Positions 43,903 through 51,841 of a stretch of DNA of 53,797 nucleotides are shown here, piece after piece. A program made the translations under genes and the position numbers. The DNA is taken from assembly GCA_031263535.1 (NCBI GenBank), contig JAISFO010000033.1:1-53797 (forward strand). Direction: 5' to 3'. The DNA comes from Holosporales bacterium. Its GTDB lineage: Bacteria; Pseudomonadota; Alphaproteobacteria; UBA3830; JAIRWN01. The notes under the pieces are model-generated. The model was not told the origin of the DNA. It saw only the letters and a program-made list of their open reading frames with translations, and did not search any database. Each line of letters opens with the position of its first letter. Within the stretch, counting starts at the first letter, position 1.

Positions 43903-44354
43903 TTACCGCAACATCCCCACAAAGAACGCAGATTAACCCACCCTTTCAGGCCGTTAACGCCGACTCTAACCCAGCTGTCTTTCGCCGAGATCGTTTCGCA
44001 AATAACATTTTTCTCAAGCTTTGCGATAATGGGGGAATCAGCGCTGGGCGCTTTATACATCATTGTAACCTTAGGTAAAGTAATTACAGTCCTTTTGGGG
44101 CTTAGAAAGTTTTTGTGAACCCAGCCCTCTGTCCCTTCATGATCGCGTATTTTAACCCAGTCGTTAAAGTGAGCTAAAGCCAATACAGGCAGTTTAATGA
44201 CGTTATAGTGCCATATTATCGGATACTGTTTCCCTGGCCCGACCCGCATGTTAACGCTTTGCGAACGCAGGCTCATGTAGTCAATCTTAGTATCATCCGC
44301 CGTGCACCAGCAACAAGGCATGCATAAAAGCAATAAAAAAACGACCTTACGCAT
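43899..44354 (-). CDS. exported SH3-domain protein
   Basis: Small periplasmic protein with two bacterial SH3 repeats, a fold that often binds peptidoglycan or metal. Signal peptide MRKVVFLLLLCMPCCWC, then SVNMRVGPGKQYPIIWHY, WVKIRDHEGTEGWVHKNFL, a second repeat with MMYKAPSADSPIIAKL and VGVNGLKGWVNLRSLWG. The start at 44354 is chosen because any longer reading would enter the RNase P RNA gene. About 151 residues. It overlaps the epimerase by 4 bp, so the sugar operon is probably transcribed through it. Similar DUF1058 proteins are common in alphaproteobacteria. Confidence 0.85.
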   Translation of the reverse strand: MRKVVFLLLLCMPCCWCTADDTKIDYMSLRSQSVNMRVGPGKQYPIIWHYNVIKLPVLALAHFNDWVKIRDHEGTEGWVHKNFLSPKRTVITLPKVTMMYKAPSADSPIIAKLEKNVICETISAKDSWVRVGVNGLKGWVNLRSLWGCCGK

Positions 44355-44379
44355 CAAGCGCCTTTTAAAATGTTGGTGG

Positions 44380-44757
44380 AAAGAAAGTCTGTAAGCCGGG
44401 TTCTGTAGCACATGGCTCTTCCAAGCTATGTGACGGTAATCATTCATCTGCACCAAGCGTCGCCGCCTGGCTTTAGCAACCAACCCGGACATGATATGCG
44501 CAAAAGCTCGCACGTCAAAACTGACACATGCCCCTATTTGGTCTTGCTCCAGGTGAGGTTTGCCTTACCGCCGCTGTTACCAACGGCGTGGTGGGCTTTT
44601 ACCCCGCCTTTTCACCCTTACCGAGCGCAAACCCGGCGGTATATTTTCTGTGGCACTTTCTCTGAGGTCACCCTCGCCAGACGTTATCTGGCACCTTGCT
44701 TTTGTGGAGCCCGGACTTTCCTCTGCATAAAACTGCAGCAATCACCCAACTTTCTCG
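44380..44757 (-). ncRNA. rnpB: RNase P RNA
   Basis: Catalytic RNA that matures tRNA 5' ends. On the minus strand the conserved GAGGAAAGTCCGGGCTCC lies near the 5' end, and the cruciform partner near the 3' end ends in CCGGCTTACAGACTTTC. P1 pairs AGAAAGT near 44755 with ACTTTCT near 44382. About 378 nt, a type A bacterial form. It reads toward the SH3 gene and the sugar operon. Confidence 0.95.
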
Positions 44758-44766
44758 CCCAATTGT

Positions 44767-44796
44767 ATTTTATGACACAAAACATCCATGTTGCAA
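44767..44796 (-). promoter_or_regulatory. putative rnpB promoter
   Basis: On the minus strand TTGCAA and TAAAAT are separated by 18 nt, with the -10 ending about 10 bases before the estimated RNA 5' end. No other good pair lies between rnpB and the divergent lipoprotein gene. It may also feed the SH3/sugar operon by read-through. Confidence 0.4.
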
Positions 44797-44857
44797 AGAA
44801 AAGATCGTTGAGATACCTTAAAGCCAAGATATTACAGTTTATCAGTGTAGGAACAAT

Positions 44858-45070
44858 ATGATTTTAAGGGTGCTTTTGCTTTGCGTTATCTTTTTACTAA
44901 GCGGCTGCAAAGCCTTTGAGAAAATGGGAATCCGGGCAACCAATGTTTACCAAATTAAAGATAACGCGCTGATAGTTCCTCCTGATGCTTATGATTGTCC
45001 TGCGCCAGAAAATGGTGAAGATATCTTGCCGAAAAAGGATACGAAAAAGAAACGCAAGTCGTCTAAGTGA
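44858..45070 (+). CDS. small lipoprotein, DUF3035/BamF-like
   Basis: A 70-residue lipoprotein with lipobox LLSGC (Cys near residue 17). The mature part contains ALIVPPDAYDCPAPE, similar to the LxxPPDxxLxxP core of alphaproteobacterial DUF3035/BamF lipoproteins, and a lysine-rich tail. Those proteins are BAM-complex lipoproteins and commonly precede M16 peptidase genes, as here. It is shorter than most. The assignment is by position and a short motif, so tentative. Confidence 0.55.
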   Translation: MILRVLLLCVIFLLSGCKAFEKMGIRATNVYQIKDNALIVPPDAYDCPAPENGEDILPKKDTKKKRKSSK

Positions 45071-45134
45071 AGGCACGTATGTTAGAGCCAGACTGTTCTA
45101 GGGTGTTTTGGTGTTATTGGAAATGAGGGAGAGA

Positions 45135-46556
45135 ATGATTAGGGGATTTTTCTGCTTTCTTCTGGCTATATATCAAATCTGCGGTTGTTGGTGCAATGCG
45201 CAGAAGCCTGCGGCCGATAAGACTAAAAACGCTCAAAATTTTCAATTAGACTTTTCTGACCTGGATCCCAAGAAAGCCAAAAAAACTAAGCTAGCAAACG
45301 GTATAGAGTTGCTGGTCTTTGAGAATCACTTTGCCCCTATGGTGTACTTCTCCGTATGTGTAATGTCGGGCAGTATGGACGATCCGGCAGGGAAAAGCGG
45401 CGTTGCCCACTATCTTGAGCACCTTATGTTCAAAGGAACCACCAAATATCCAAAGGAAAAGTTGTTGGGCGATTTGCTGAAAAACTCTGCAACTATAAAT
45501 GCTTATACTGCGCTGGATCGCACCGTGTTCTGGGAGTACGGACCTAAGGAGCACTTAGAGCTTTTTGCAGATATCGAATCAAATAGGTTTAAGGAAAGCG
45601 CGGTTCCTCCTGCAGAGGCGTTAAGCGAACGTAGTGTCGTACTGGAAGAGGTGCGTATGTACGAACGTCAGGTTAAAGAGCTGTTGTCCAATTATCTGTC
45701 GAATGCCTTATGTCTTGGAACTCCGTTACAACGGCCGATAGCTGGATGGTTGCCTGAAGTAAGCGAATTGACCCTTGATGACGCAACGCTGTTTAAACAG
45801 AGGCATTACTGTACTGAAAACACCAAAATCATCGTCATTGGGGATGTGTCTTTCGATCAAGTAGTGCGGTTGGTCGAGAAATATTTTGGCGACATTCCAA
45901 GGTCGGCGGCACCCAGCAAAGCTTACGATGAAGAAAACGCTAAACATTACTCTAGCAAGACCTTTCTGCGGCTTGAGAAGTACAACAATCAGTTCGGGCA
46001 TCCCGTTGTATCGCTGATTTGGCAGCCGGATGTTTGCTATAATAAAGATTTACAGCGGGCTGTTGCGCTGGAACTGTTTCTTAACTCAATCGCTGGTGAT
46101 GATATAAGCTGGCTGTATCAAGAATTGATTGAAAAACACAAGATTGCGGCCAAAATAGGGTTGTCAGCTGAGATGAACTTGAGGCACCCTTACAGAATTG
46201 AAATCGCTGCGTCACCTGCACCCAATACCAAGATGAACATCCTTGAAAAACGCCTTTTGGAGGCGATTAAACAAAAATGCCAAAGTGGCTTAACGGTTGA
46301 AGAGTTTGATCTTGCCAGAAACAGACGCGTTATATCCATCATGTATGCAATGCAGGGTTATATGTCGTCAGGACGGTATTTCGAGGCTATGTTTGAAAAC
46401 GATTCTTATTCAAAGATTTTAGATATTCTAAAAACGTTGACCGTGGATTTTGTTAATCAGGTTGCAAGAGAATGTTTGATGCGCCCACCAGTGGCGGTTG
46501 TTGTTATGTGGCCAGATTCGCAATTTTCTGCAGTTTCTGCGGGCGGAAGGAGATAG
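45135..46556 (+). CDS. M16 zinc metallopeptidase, catalytic subunit, exported
   Basis: Pitrilysin/PqqL-like peptidase. A signal peptide (MIRGFFCFLLAIYQICGCWC) is followed by the inverted zinc motif HYLEHLMFKG (HxxEH) near residue 95 and the distal Glu in the segment around EEVRMYERQVKE. The second half is the inactive M16_C domain. ATG at 45135 has AGGGAGAG just before it, better than the upstream TTG. About 473 residues. It is followed after 6 bp by an M16 protein without zinc motif, so the two likely form a heterodimer in the periplasm. In alphaproteobacteria this pair usually sits next to the BamF-like lipoprotein, as here. Confidence 0.9.
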   Translation: MIRGFFCFLLAIYQICGCWCNAQKPAADKTKNAQNFQLDFSDLDPKKAKKTKLANGIELLVFENHFAPMVYFSVCVMSGSMDDPAGKSGVAHYLEHLMFKGTTKYPKEKLLGDLLKNSATINAYTALDRTVFWEYGPKEHLELFADIESNRFKESAVPPAEALSERSVVLEEVRMYERQVKELLSNYLSNALCLGTPLQRPIAGWLPEVSELTLDDATLFKQRHYCTENTKIIVIGDVSFDQVVRLVEKYFGDIPRSAAPSKAYDEENAKHYSSKTFLRLEKYNNQFGHPVVSLIWQPDVCYNKDLQRAVALELFLNSIAGDDISWLYQELIEKHKIAAKIGLSAEMNLRHPYRIEIAASPAPNTKMNILEKRLLEAIKQKCQSGLTVEEFDLARNRRVISIMYAMQGYMSSGRYFEAMFENDSYSKILDILKTLTVDFVNQVARECLMRPPVAVVVMWPDSQFSAVSAGGRR

Positions 46557-46562
46557 TACGCA

Positions 46563-47960
46563 ATGGTTTCATTGAAAAAATATGTGCTTGTTGTGCTTGG
46601 CGTTTTGACCTCCTCGGTGATATGCGCAGATGAAGGCGTGCCGCCGGCTCAAGAGGCTCAGAATCGACCAGTTATAGCCGTCCAAAAGCTTGTGGCAAAA
46701 AATGGCATCAAAATTTGGCTTTATGAAGATCATCGAACGCCGATGATTGCTTTGAAAGTTAGATTCGCAGGTTTGGGTAGCGCGTATGAGTCGGATGACA
46801 AAAAGGGGCTTATGGAAGTCCTTACCAAAACCATTCGCGATGGTGCCGGTAATATGAGTAAAATGGATATCAATAAAGCTTTGCTTAATTTAGGCGCTGA
46901 GCTTTTCTTTTCGGCATCTGATGACGATATGTTCTGTAGCGTTACGGCCCTTAAAAATTCGCTTTACAAAGCTGCCGATATAATAAAAGACGTAATAACC
47001 AAACCAACATTTGACAATAAGCTGGTTAAGATTGCTGTTAATCAGCTGTGCGATAAATATAAATCTTTAATAGAAGATCCAAAATATTTGGCAAGAAAGG
47101 CAATTAGAGAATCTGCTTTTCCTAAGCATCCTTATGGAAGGTTGCCGACAGAAGAGACTTATAAACGTGTAAGCGGAAACGTACTAAGAAAGTTTTGGTC
47201 GTCGGTGTTAAATGTTCAAAATATATTTGTAGTGTTAGTTGGCAATATTGATGCCAAGGAGGCTGTCAACTTGGTTGATCGTCTGTTTGCTGATGTGCCG
47301 TCTGGTGGAAAACGCAAAACACTTGCGCGAGTTACTCCAAAGTGCTCTAGCGACTTGAAGATTGTACATAATGACACAAAGCAATCAATTATAGCATTTT
47401 ATACAGAAGGAATTTCTACTGGTCATCCGGATTACGTGGCTTATCGAGCAGCGAATGTGATACTTGGTGGACCGTATCAATGTTCTCGACTTGCTAAAAA
47501 AATCCGCGCAGACGAAGGGCTGGCCTATTATATTATGACTAACGTCAAGAATTATGTTAATGCAGACATGCTTGTGGGGATTGGGGAAACTTCCAACAAA
47601 ACAGCCTATACAGTTGTCAATATGATGAAAGATGTTGTTTATAAACTGAAGTTTGATGCCAGCAAGAAAGACAACTCAAAAATCGAAGAAGATGAGCTTG
47701 CTTTAGCTAAAGGACAGTTGTTAAAGGATTTTTATAACGCATTTTCTAATTGTAAAACGCTTGCGAGTTATCTTATGAGCATGCATGTGGCTCGGCTGCC
47801 TTTGTCATACTTATACGATTATCCGGCTAAGGTCAGCGCTTTAACTTTGCAAGATATTCAAGATGTGTTTAACAAAAAACTGATCGATCCAGACAAAATA
47901 ACCTGCATAATCGTTGGTCAACCAGAAATTACCACGCCTACGCCGCAGACTAAGCAATAG
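46563..47960 (+). CDS. M16-family protein lacking the zinc site, exported
   Basis: Partner of the preceding peptidase. Signal peptide MVSLKKYVLVVLGVLTSSVICA, then an M16 N-domain (KIWLYEDHRTPMIALKVRFAGLGSAYE). Where the active enzyme has HxxEH, this one reads KGLMEVLTKTI, without His or Glu-His. The C-domain has HPDYVAYRAANVILGG and SRLAKKIRADEGLAYY, the substrate-clamping region of inactive subunits such as those of mitochondrial processing peptidase. 465 residues. The ribosome site GGAAGGAGA lies close before ATG. Inference: a non-catalytic subunit. Confidence 0.88.
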   Translation: MVSLKKYVLVVLGVLTSSVICADEGVPPAQEAQNRPVIAVQKLVAKNGIKIWLYEDHRTPMIALKVRFAGLGSAYESDDKKGLMEVLTKTIRDGAGNMSKMDINKALLNLGAELFFSASDDDMFCSVTALKNSLYKAADIIKDVITKPTFDNKLVKIAVNQLCDKYKSLIEDPKYLARKAIRESAFPKHPYGRLPTEETYKRVSGNVLRKFWSSVLNVQNIFVVLVGNIDAKEAVNLVDRLFADVPSGGKRKTLARVTPKCSSDLKIVHNDTKQSIIAFYTEGISTGHPDYVAYRAANVILGGPYQCSRLAKKIRADEGLAYYIMTNVKNYVNADMLVGIGETSNKTAYTVVNMMKDVVYKLKFDASKKDNSKIEEDELALAKGQLLKDFYNAFSNCKTLASYLMSMHVARLPLSYLYDYPAKVSALTLQDIQDVFNKKLIDPDKITCIIVGQPEITTPTPQTKQ

Positions 47961-47995
47961 ACCTGTCCTCTGATTTTCATATATAATTTAAAGAT

Positions 47996-48499
47996 ATGGA
48001 AAGTAAAAAAGATCAAATCGATGCCGAAGCAGTTCGGTCGCTTGCCGATCTGTTAAAAGAGACAGGACTAACCGAAATTGAGTATCAGCTTGACAATCTA
48101 CGCATAAGGGTTGCCAAGAATGTGCAGGTGGTAAATGCTGCATTGGCCGCCCCTGCTGCTGTTTCTGCCATAGTGCAATTGCCGCAGGAGGCTCAGCCTG
48201 AAGCCACCCTTTCCACAGCAACAACCGCCCAATCAACATCAGAGCCCGATGAGGTAGGCACAGAAAGCGAAGCCATTAGGTCGCCTATGGTAGGTGTTGT
48301 TTACGTTGCGCCGTCTCCAGGGGCGGATCCATTTGTGAAGGTTGGTGAAACGGTATCCGAAGGTCAGACTTTGCTGGTGATCGAGGCCATGAAGGTTATG
48401 AACATGATCAAAGCCCCAAAATCAGGGACTGTGAAAGAGGTTTTGGTACAAGACCGACAGCCAGTGGAGTATGGTGAACCTTTGATAGTCATTGTTTAG
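47996..48499 (+). CDS. accB: acetyl-CoA carboxylase biotin carrier protein AccB
   Basis: Carries biotin between carboxylase and transferase halves of acetyl-CoA carboxylase, supplying malonyl-CoA to the FabD step. The N-terminal region has EIEYQLDNLRIRVAK, an Ala/Pro-rich linker follows, and the biotinyl domain has VIEAMKVMNMIKAP with the biotinylated Lys. 167 residues. No good ribosome site is visible before ATG at 47996. accC follows after 12 bp, the usual arrangement. Confidence 0.96.
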   Translation: MESKKDQIDAEAVRSLADLLKETGLTEIEYQLDNLRIRVAKNVQVVNAALAAPAAVSAIVQLPQEAQPEATLSTATTAQSTSEPDEVGTESEAIRSPMVGVVYVAPSPGADPFVKVGETVSEGQTLLVIEAMKVMNMIKAPKSGTVKEVLVQDRQPVEYGEPLIVIV

Positions 48500-48511
48500 G
48501 TTCACCCGTCG

Positions 48512-49855
48512 ATGTTTAAAAAGATACTCATTGCCAATCGCGGCGAGATTGCCCTTCGGGTTATGCGTGCTTGTCGCGACATTGGGATTCATACAGTTGC
48601 TGTGCACTCTACCGCCGACGCTGATTCTATGCATGTACGCTTAGCCGATGAAAGCGTGTGTATAGGCGGCCCTTTAAGCAAAGACAGTTATTTAAATATA
48701 CCGGCTATCATTACCGCCGCAACGGTAACTAATTCTGACGCTATACACCCAGGTGTTGGATTTTTAAGCGAAAATGCCGAGTTTGCCGAGATTGTTAGGG
48801 ATCACAACTTGGTTTTCATCGGCCCTTCGCCTCAGCACATTACAGATATGGGCGATAAGGTTAAGGCTAAAAAAATCGCCGCTAAGCTGGGTATCCCAAT
48901 CGTTCCAGGATCTGACGGCGGCGTATCCAGTTTACCTGAAGCACAAAGTATCGCCCGTAATATCGGCTATCCCATCCTGATTAAGGCTACAAGCGGCGGT
49001 GGTGGCCGCGGCATGAAGATCGTCCGTAGCGAGTCTGAATTAGCTGAGGCCATCCAAATGGCCAAAAGCGAGGCTGAAGCTTCCTTTGGTAACAGCGAGG
49101 TCTATATAGAAAAATACTTGCCGCACCCTAAGCACATAGAGATTCAGGTGATCGCCGATAACTTTGGCAATGTTATACACTTGGGTGAGCGTGACTGCTC
49201 ATTGCAGCGCAGGCATCAAAAAGTTTTTGAGGAATCGCCCAGCCCCGTTATTACGCCTGAGCAACGAGCTGAGCTTGGTAAACTGGTCGCTAATTCAATT
49301 AAGCAGCTTGGATACCGTGGCGTTGGAACGATTGAATTTTTATATGCTAGCGGCCATTTTTATTTTATAGAGATGAATACTCGCCTTCAGGTAGAGCACC
49401 CAATAACCGAACAAATAACCGGCATAGATATAGCGCAAGAGCAGATCAAAATTGCCGCAGATGACAAGCTATCGTTCTCTCAGCAAGACGTAAAGCTCTC
49501 CGGTCATGCCATAGAATGTCGGATTAATGCAGAAGACCCCGATACCTTTGCTCCTTCGCCAGGACTAGTCAGCAGTTATCACTCCCCAGGCGGTCCAGGG
49601 GTCAGAATCGACAGCCATCTTTATTCTGGCTATAAGATTCCATCGTATTATGACAGCTTGGCCGCCAAGCTTATTGTTTATGAAGTAAACAGGAAAAGGT
49701 GCCTGGCCAGGCTTAAACGCGCGCTAAGCGAATACGTTATTTCTGGAGTAAAAACCCTTATTCCCCTGCATTTGCGCATTATCGATAATCCAGAAGTTAT
49801 TTCAGGCCGATATGACATCACCACGCTTGAAAGAATGATGGCGGCTTTACAGTAG
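48512..49855 (+). CDS. accC: acetyl-CoA carboxylase biotin carboxylase AccC
   Basis: ATP-grasp enzyme that carboxylates biotin on AccB. FKKILIANRGEIALRVMRA at the start, HPGVGFLSENAEFA, GGGGRGMKIV (ATP loop), EMNTRLQVEHPITE (metal and bicarbonate residues) and INAEDP. 447 residues, standard. Together with accB it forms a two-gene unit. It is convergent with the alanine symporter, whose end lies 8 bp away. Confidence 0.98.
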   Translation: MFKKILIANRGEIALRVMRACRDIGIHTVAVHSTADADSMHVRLADESVCIGGPLSKDSYLNIPAIITAATVTNSDAIHPGVGFLSENAEFAEIVRDHNLVFIGPSPQHITDMGDKVKAKKIAAKLGIPIVPGSDGGVSSLPEAQSIARNIGYPILIKATSGGGGRGMKIVRSESELAEAIQMAKSEAEASFGNSEVYIEKYLPHPKHIEIQVIADNFGNVIHLGERDCSLQRRHQKVFEESPSPVITPEQRAELGKLVANSIKQLGYRGVGTIEFLYASGHFYFIEMNTRLQVEHPITEQITGIDIAQEQIKIAADDKLSFSQQDVKLSGHAIECRINAEDPDTFAPSPGLVSSYHSPGGPGVRIDSHLYSGYKIPSYYDSLAAKLIVYEVNRKRCLARLKRALSEYVISGVKTLIPLHLRIIDNPEVISGRYDITTLERMMAALQ

Positions 49856-49863
49856 GCCCTATT

Positions 49864-51204
49864 TTAAGAAATAAGGCTTTCCTTTGTAAGCTCTTTCCTT
49901 AAGCCAATAATTCCAAGTACATTGGGGATTATCATAAGGCCAATCACTATATCCGCAATCACAAAGACCGTATCGATTTTCAAAAAAGCCCCTGAGATTA
50001 GGCAACATACAAATACGATTTTATAGGGAATAACATACTTATCATTTAGCAAGTACTGAATACATTTTTCTCCATAAAAGTTCCACCCTATTATTGTGGT
50101 GAATGCAAAGAAGATGATGCTAAGGCTAACGATGTATTTTCCAAACTCGCCCATGCCAAGCCCAGCCACAAAAGCACATGAGGTCAGCAGATTGCCGTCT
50201 ATGCTTCTTGTAACGCTGAAAAATCCAGTATCAGCGTTTGTTATAAGCAAAACCAACCCTGTCATAGTGCACACAACGACAGATAAAAGCGCCCCGACCA
50301 TTGATATTAAGCCCTGCTTGACAGAAGAGTCTGTCTTCGCTGTAGCAACAGCGATCGCCGAACTTCCAAGGCCAGATTCATGAGCATAAATACCTCGGCT
50401 GATTCCTATATGCACAACGTTTGCAACAGTAACCCCCGCCCCACAACCTAAAATCGCTTGAGGAGAGCAAGCTCCTTGAAATATCAGATAAAAAGCCTGC
50501 GGTATCTGGTCGATTTTCAGCAGCAATATCAAAATCGCGGCACCGATATATATCACGGTCATGATTGGGACAATCTGCTGAGCGACTTGAGATATACGCT
50601 TAAGCCCGCCTATGGTCACGGCAACAACTATGGCGCTAAGCAGCGTTATGGCAATGGTCGACGACATGCCAAATGTTCCTGCCGCTGCCACTATAGAGTT
50701 GCTTTGCGCCAGCGTCCCTATCCCAAGAATGGCCACAAAAACCCCGAACAGGGCATACATTTTTGCAGGCAATCGGCTTTTTAAACCAACCTCTATATAG
50801 CGCATCGGACCGCCTATAATTTGCTTATATTGGTTGGTTATTCTGTATTTTATGGCCAGCACGCCTTCAGCATATTTAATGGATAAGCAAAGCAGAGATG
50901 AAACCCAAAGCCAGAATATCACGCCAGGCCCGCCTACGGTTATAGAGACCGCAACGCCAACAATATTGCCGGTACCAAGCGTTGCCGAAAGCGCTGTACA
51001 TAGGGCCGCAAAGCTTGAAATATCGCCGCTGTGGCTGTGGTTTTCTTTCTCAAAAACGTATCTAATGCCAAGCTTCAAATTGGCGAGCGTAAGTGTTTTA
51101 AGTTTAACGGTAAAATAAGCTCCTGCACCAAGCAGCAGCGTTATTAGCGGCCATCCCCAAATCCACTCGTTAAGTGTGATAATGTATTGCTCTATTAGCT
51201 CCAT
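49864..51204 (-). CDS. alanine/glycine:sodium symporter (AGCS family)
   Basis: Inner-membrane sodium-coupled carrier for alanine or glycine. The family is clear from ALSATLGTGNIVGVAVSITVGGPGVIFWLWV, GGPMRYIEVGL and the C-terminal ISRGIYAHESGLGSSAIAVA and GWNFYGEKCIQYLL. About 10-11 membrane segments. I prefer ATG at 51204 (MELIEQYIITLNEWIWGW), typical of the family; a TTG 36 bases upstream gives a longer reading. With the aromatic permease this is the second amino-acid importer of the window. Confidence 0.9.
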   Translation of the reverse strand: MELIEQYIITLNEWIWGWPLITLLLGAGAYFTVKLKTLTLANLKLGIRYVFEKENHSHSGDISSFAALCTALSATLGTGNIVGVAVSITVGGPGVIFWLWVSSLLCLSIKYAEGVLAIKYRITNQYKQIIGGPMRYIEVGLKSRLPAKMYALFGVFVAILGIGTLAQSNSIVAAAGTFGMSSTIAITLLSAIVVAVTIGGLKRISQVAQQIVPIMTVIYIGAAILILLLKIDQIPQAFYLIFQGACSPQAILGCGAGVTVANVVHIGISRGIYAHESGLGSSAIAVATAKTDSSVKQGLISMVGALLSVVVCTMTGLVLLITNADTGFFSVTRSIDGNLLTSCAFVAGLGMGEFGKYIVSLSIIFFAFTTIIGWNFYGEKCIQYLLNDKYVIPYKIVFVCCLISGAFLKIDTVFVIADIVIGLMIIPNVLGIIGLRKELTKESLIS

Positions 51205-51423
51205 GCCCACAAAACTATCCGCTATAGATATGTTTAGCAAGGCTGTTTACGCGTTATAATGGGATGTTAGGGCTTTTTCGTAAAAAAAAGATTGCGGCAA
51301 TGCTTTGATGAGGTGATTTGCAAACAGAAGGCTGATTTAGCTTTTAATGAGCTTGATTTTTAGCACAAGAGGCGCTGCACAAAACTTTTAATGATTTGTT
51401 TAGTATTTTTTTTAAAAAAGTTA

Positions 51424-51453
51424 TTGACAAATGATATTGATATAGTATATAAG
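51424..51453 (+). promoter_or_regulatory. strong sigma70-type promoter for the exported protein gene
   Basis: A consensus TTGACA (51424-51429) is followed after 16-18 nt by TATATA/TATAAG (51446-51453). The next gene starts at 51488 behind AGGAGA. It is the closest to consensus of the promoters I can see in the window. Confidence 0.7.
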
Positions 51454-51487
51454 TACATCGTTAGCATTTTAACATTAGGAGAATAAA

Positions 51488-51751
51488 ATGAATAAGAAAT
51501 TGTTATTAGCAAACGCTGCGGCTGTAGCCTTCAGCTGCTTTAGCGGCTCAACAGTAGATGCAATGTTTCGACGTCCTGAGAGAATAAAGACGGCAGGCGA
51601 TTCATTTGCCCAGAGCGAAGCAGAAACTGAGGTGTTTCCACGAGTTCGTATTGCTGGAAATCCACAAGACGCAACGACTGTTTTAGAGATAGCTAGTTTT
51701 TTCCAAAAAGCGCAGAACCAATCGGGTGAGTTTAAAAAAAATACAAAATAA
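51488..51751 (+). CDS. exported protein, 5' part of a probably split gene
   Basis: Signal peptide MNKKLLLANAAAVAFSCFSGSTVDA followed by a polar stretch, ending in GEFKKNTK at an A8 run (51734-51741). The consensus promoter and AGGAGA ribosome site indicate strong expression. If one A is removed the frame continues KIQNKFQLFSKNAMKLFAGL... for about 25 to 40 codons. A second shift, at T7 (51819-51825) or T6 (51848-51853), then joins the 375-codon frame to 52969. In that reading this is the signal-peptide part of a protein of about 493 residues. No family recognised. The first seven residues match the small exported protein at 15052. Confidence 0.6.
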   Translation: MNKKLLLANAAAVAFSCFSGSTVDAMFRRPERIKTAGDSFAQSEAETEVFPRVRIAGNPQDATTVLEIASFFQKAQNQSGEFKKNTK

Positions 51752-51841
51752 GTTTCAGCTATTTTCGAAAAATGCAATGAAGTTATTTGCAGGACTTCCT
51801 GATCTTGAGCTCGTGAGGTTTTTTTCACTCAAGCGAGAGAT

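Noticed and set aside
36620-44354. The three broken sugar genes as ordinary sequencing errors
   Set aside because: Not excluded, but breaks occur only at repeats in accessory surface-type genes, while the recognisable core genes in the window are all in frame, and one break is in a pentamer array.
44355-44513. N-terminal extension of the SH3 protein
   Set aside because: It would be translated from rnpB sequence; the signal peptide begins at 44354.
44412-44861. Open frame of 149 codons on the plus strand
   Set aside because: It lies across the RNase P RNA gene and its promoter; RNA structure explains the sequence.
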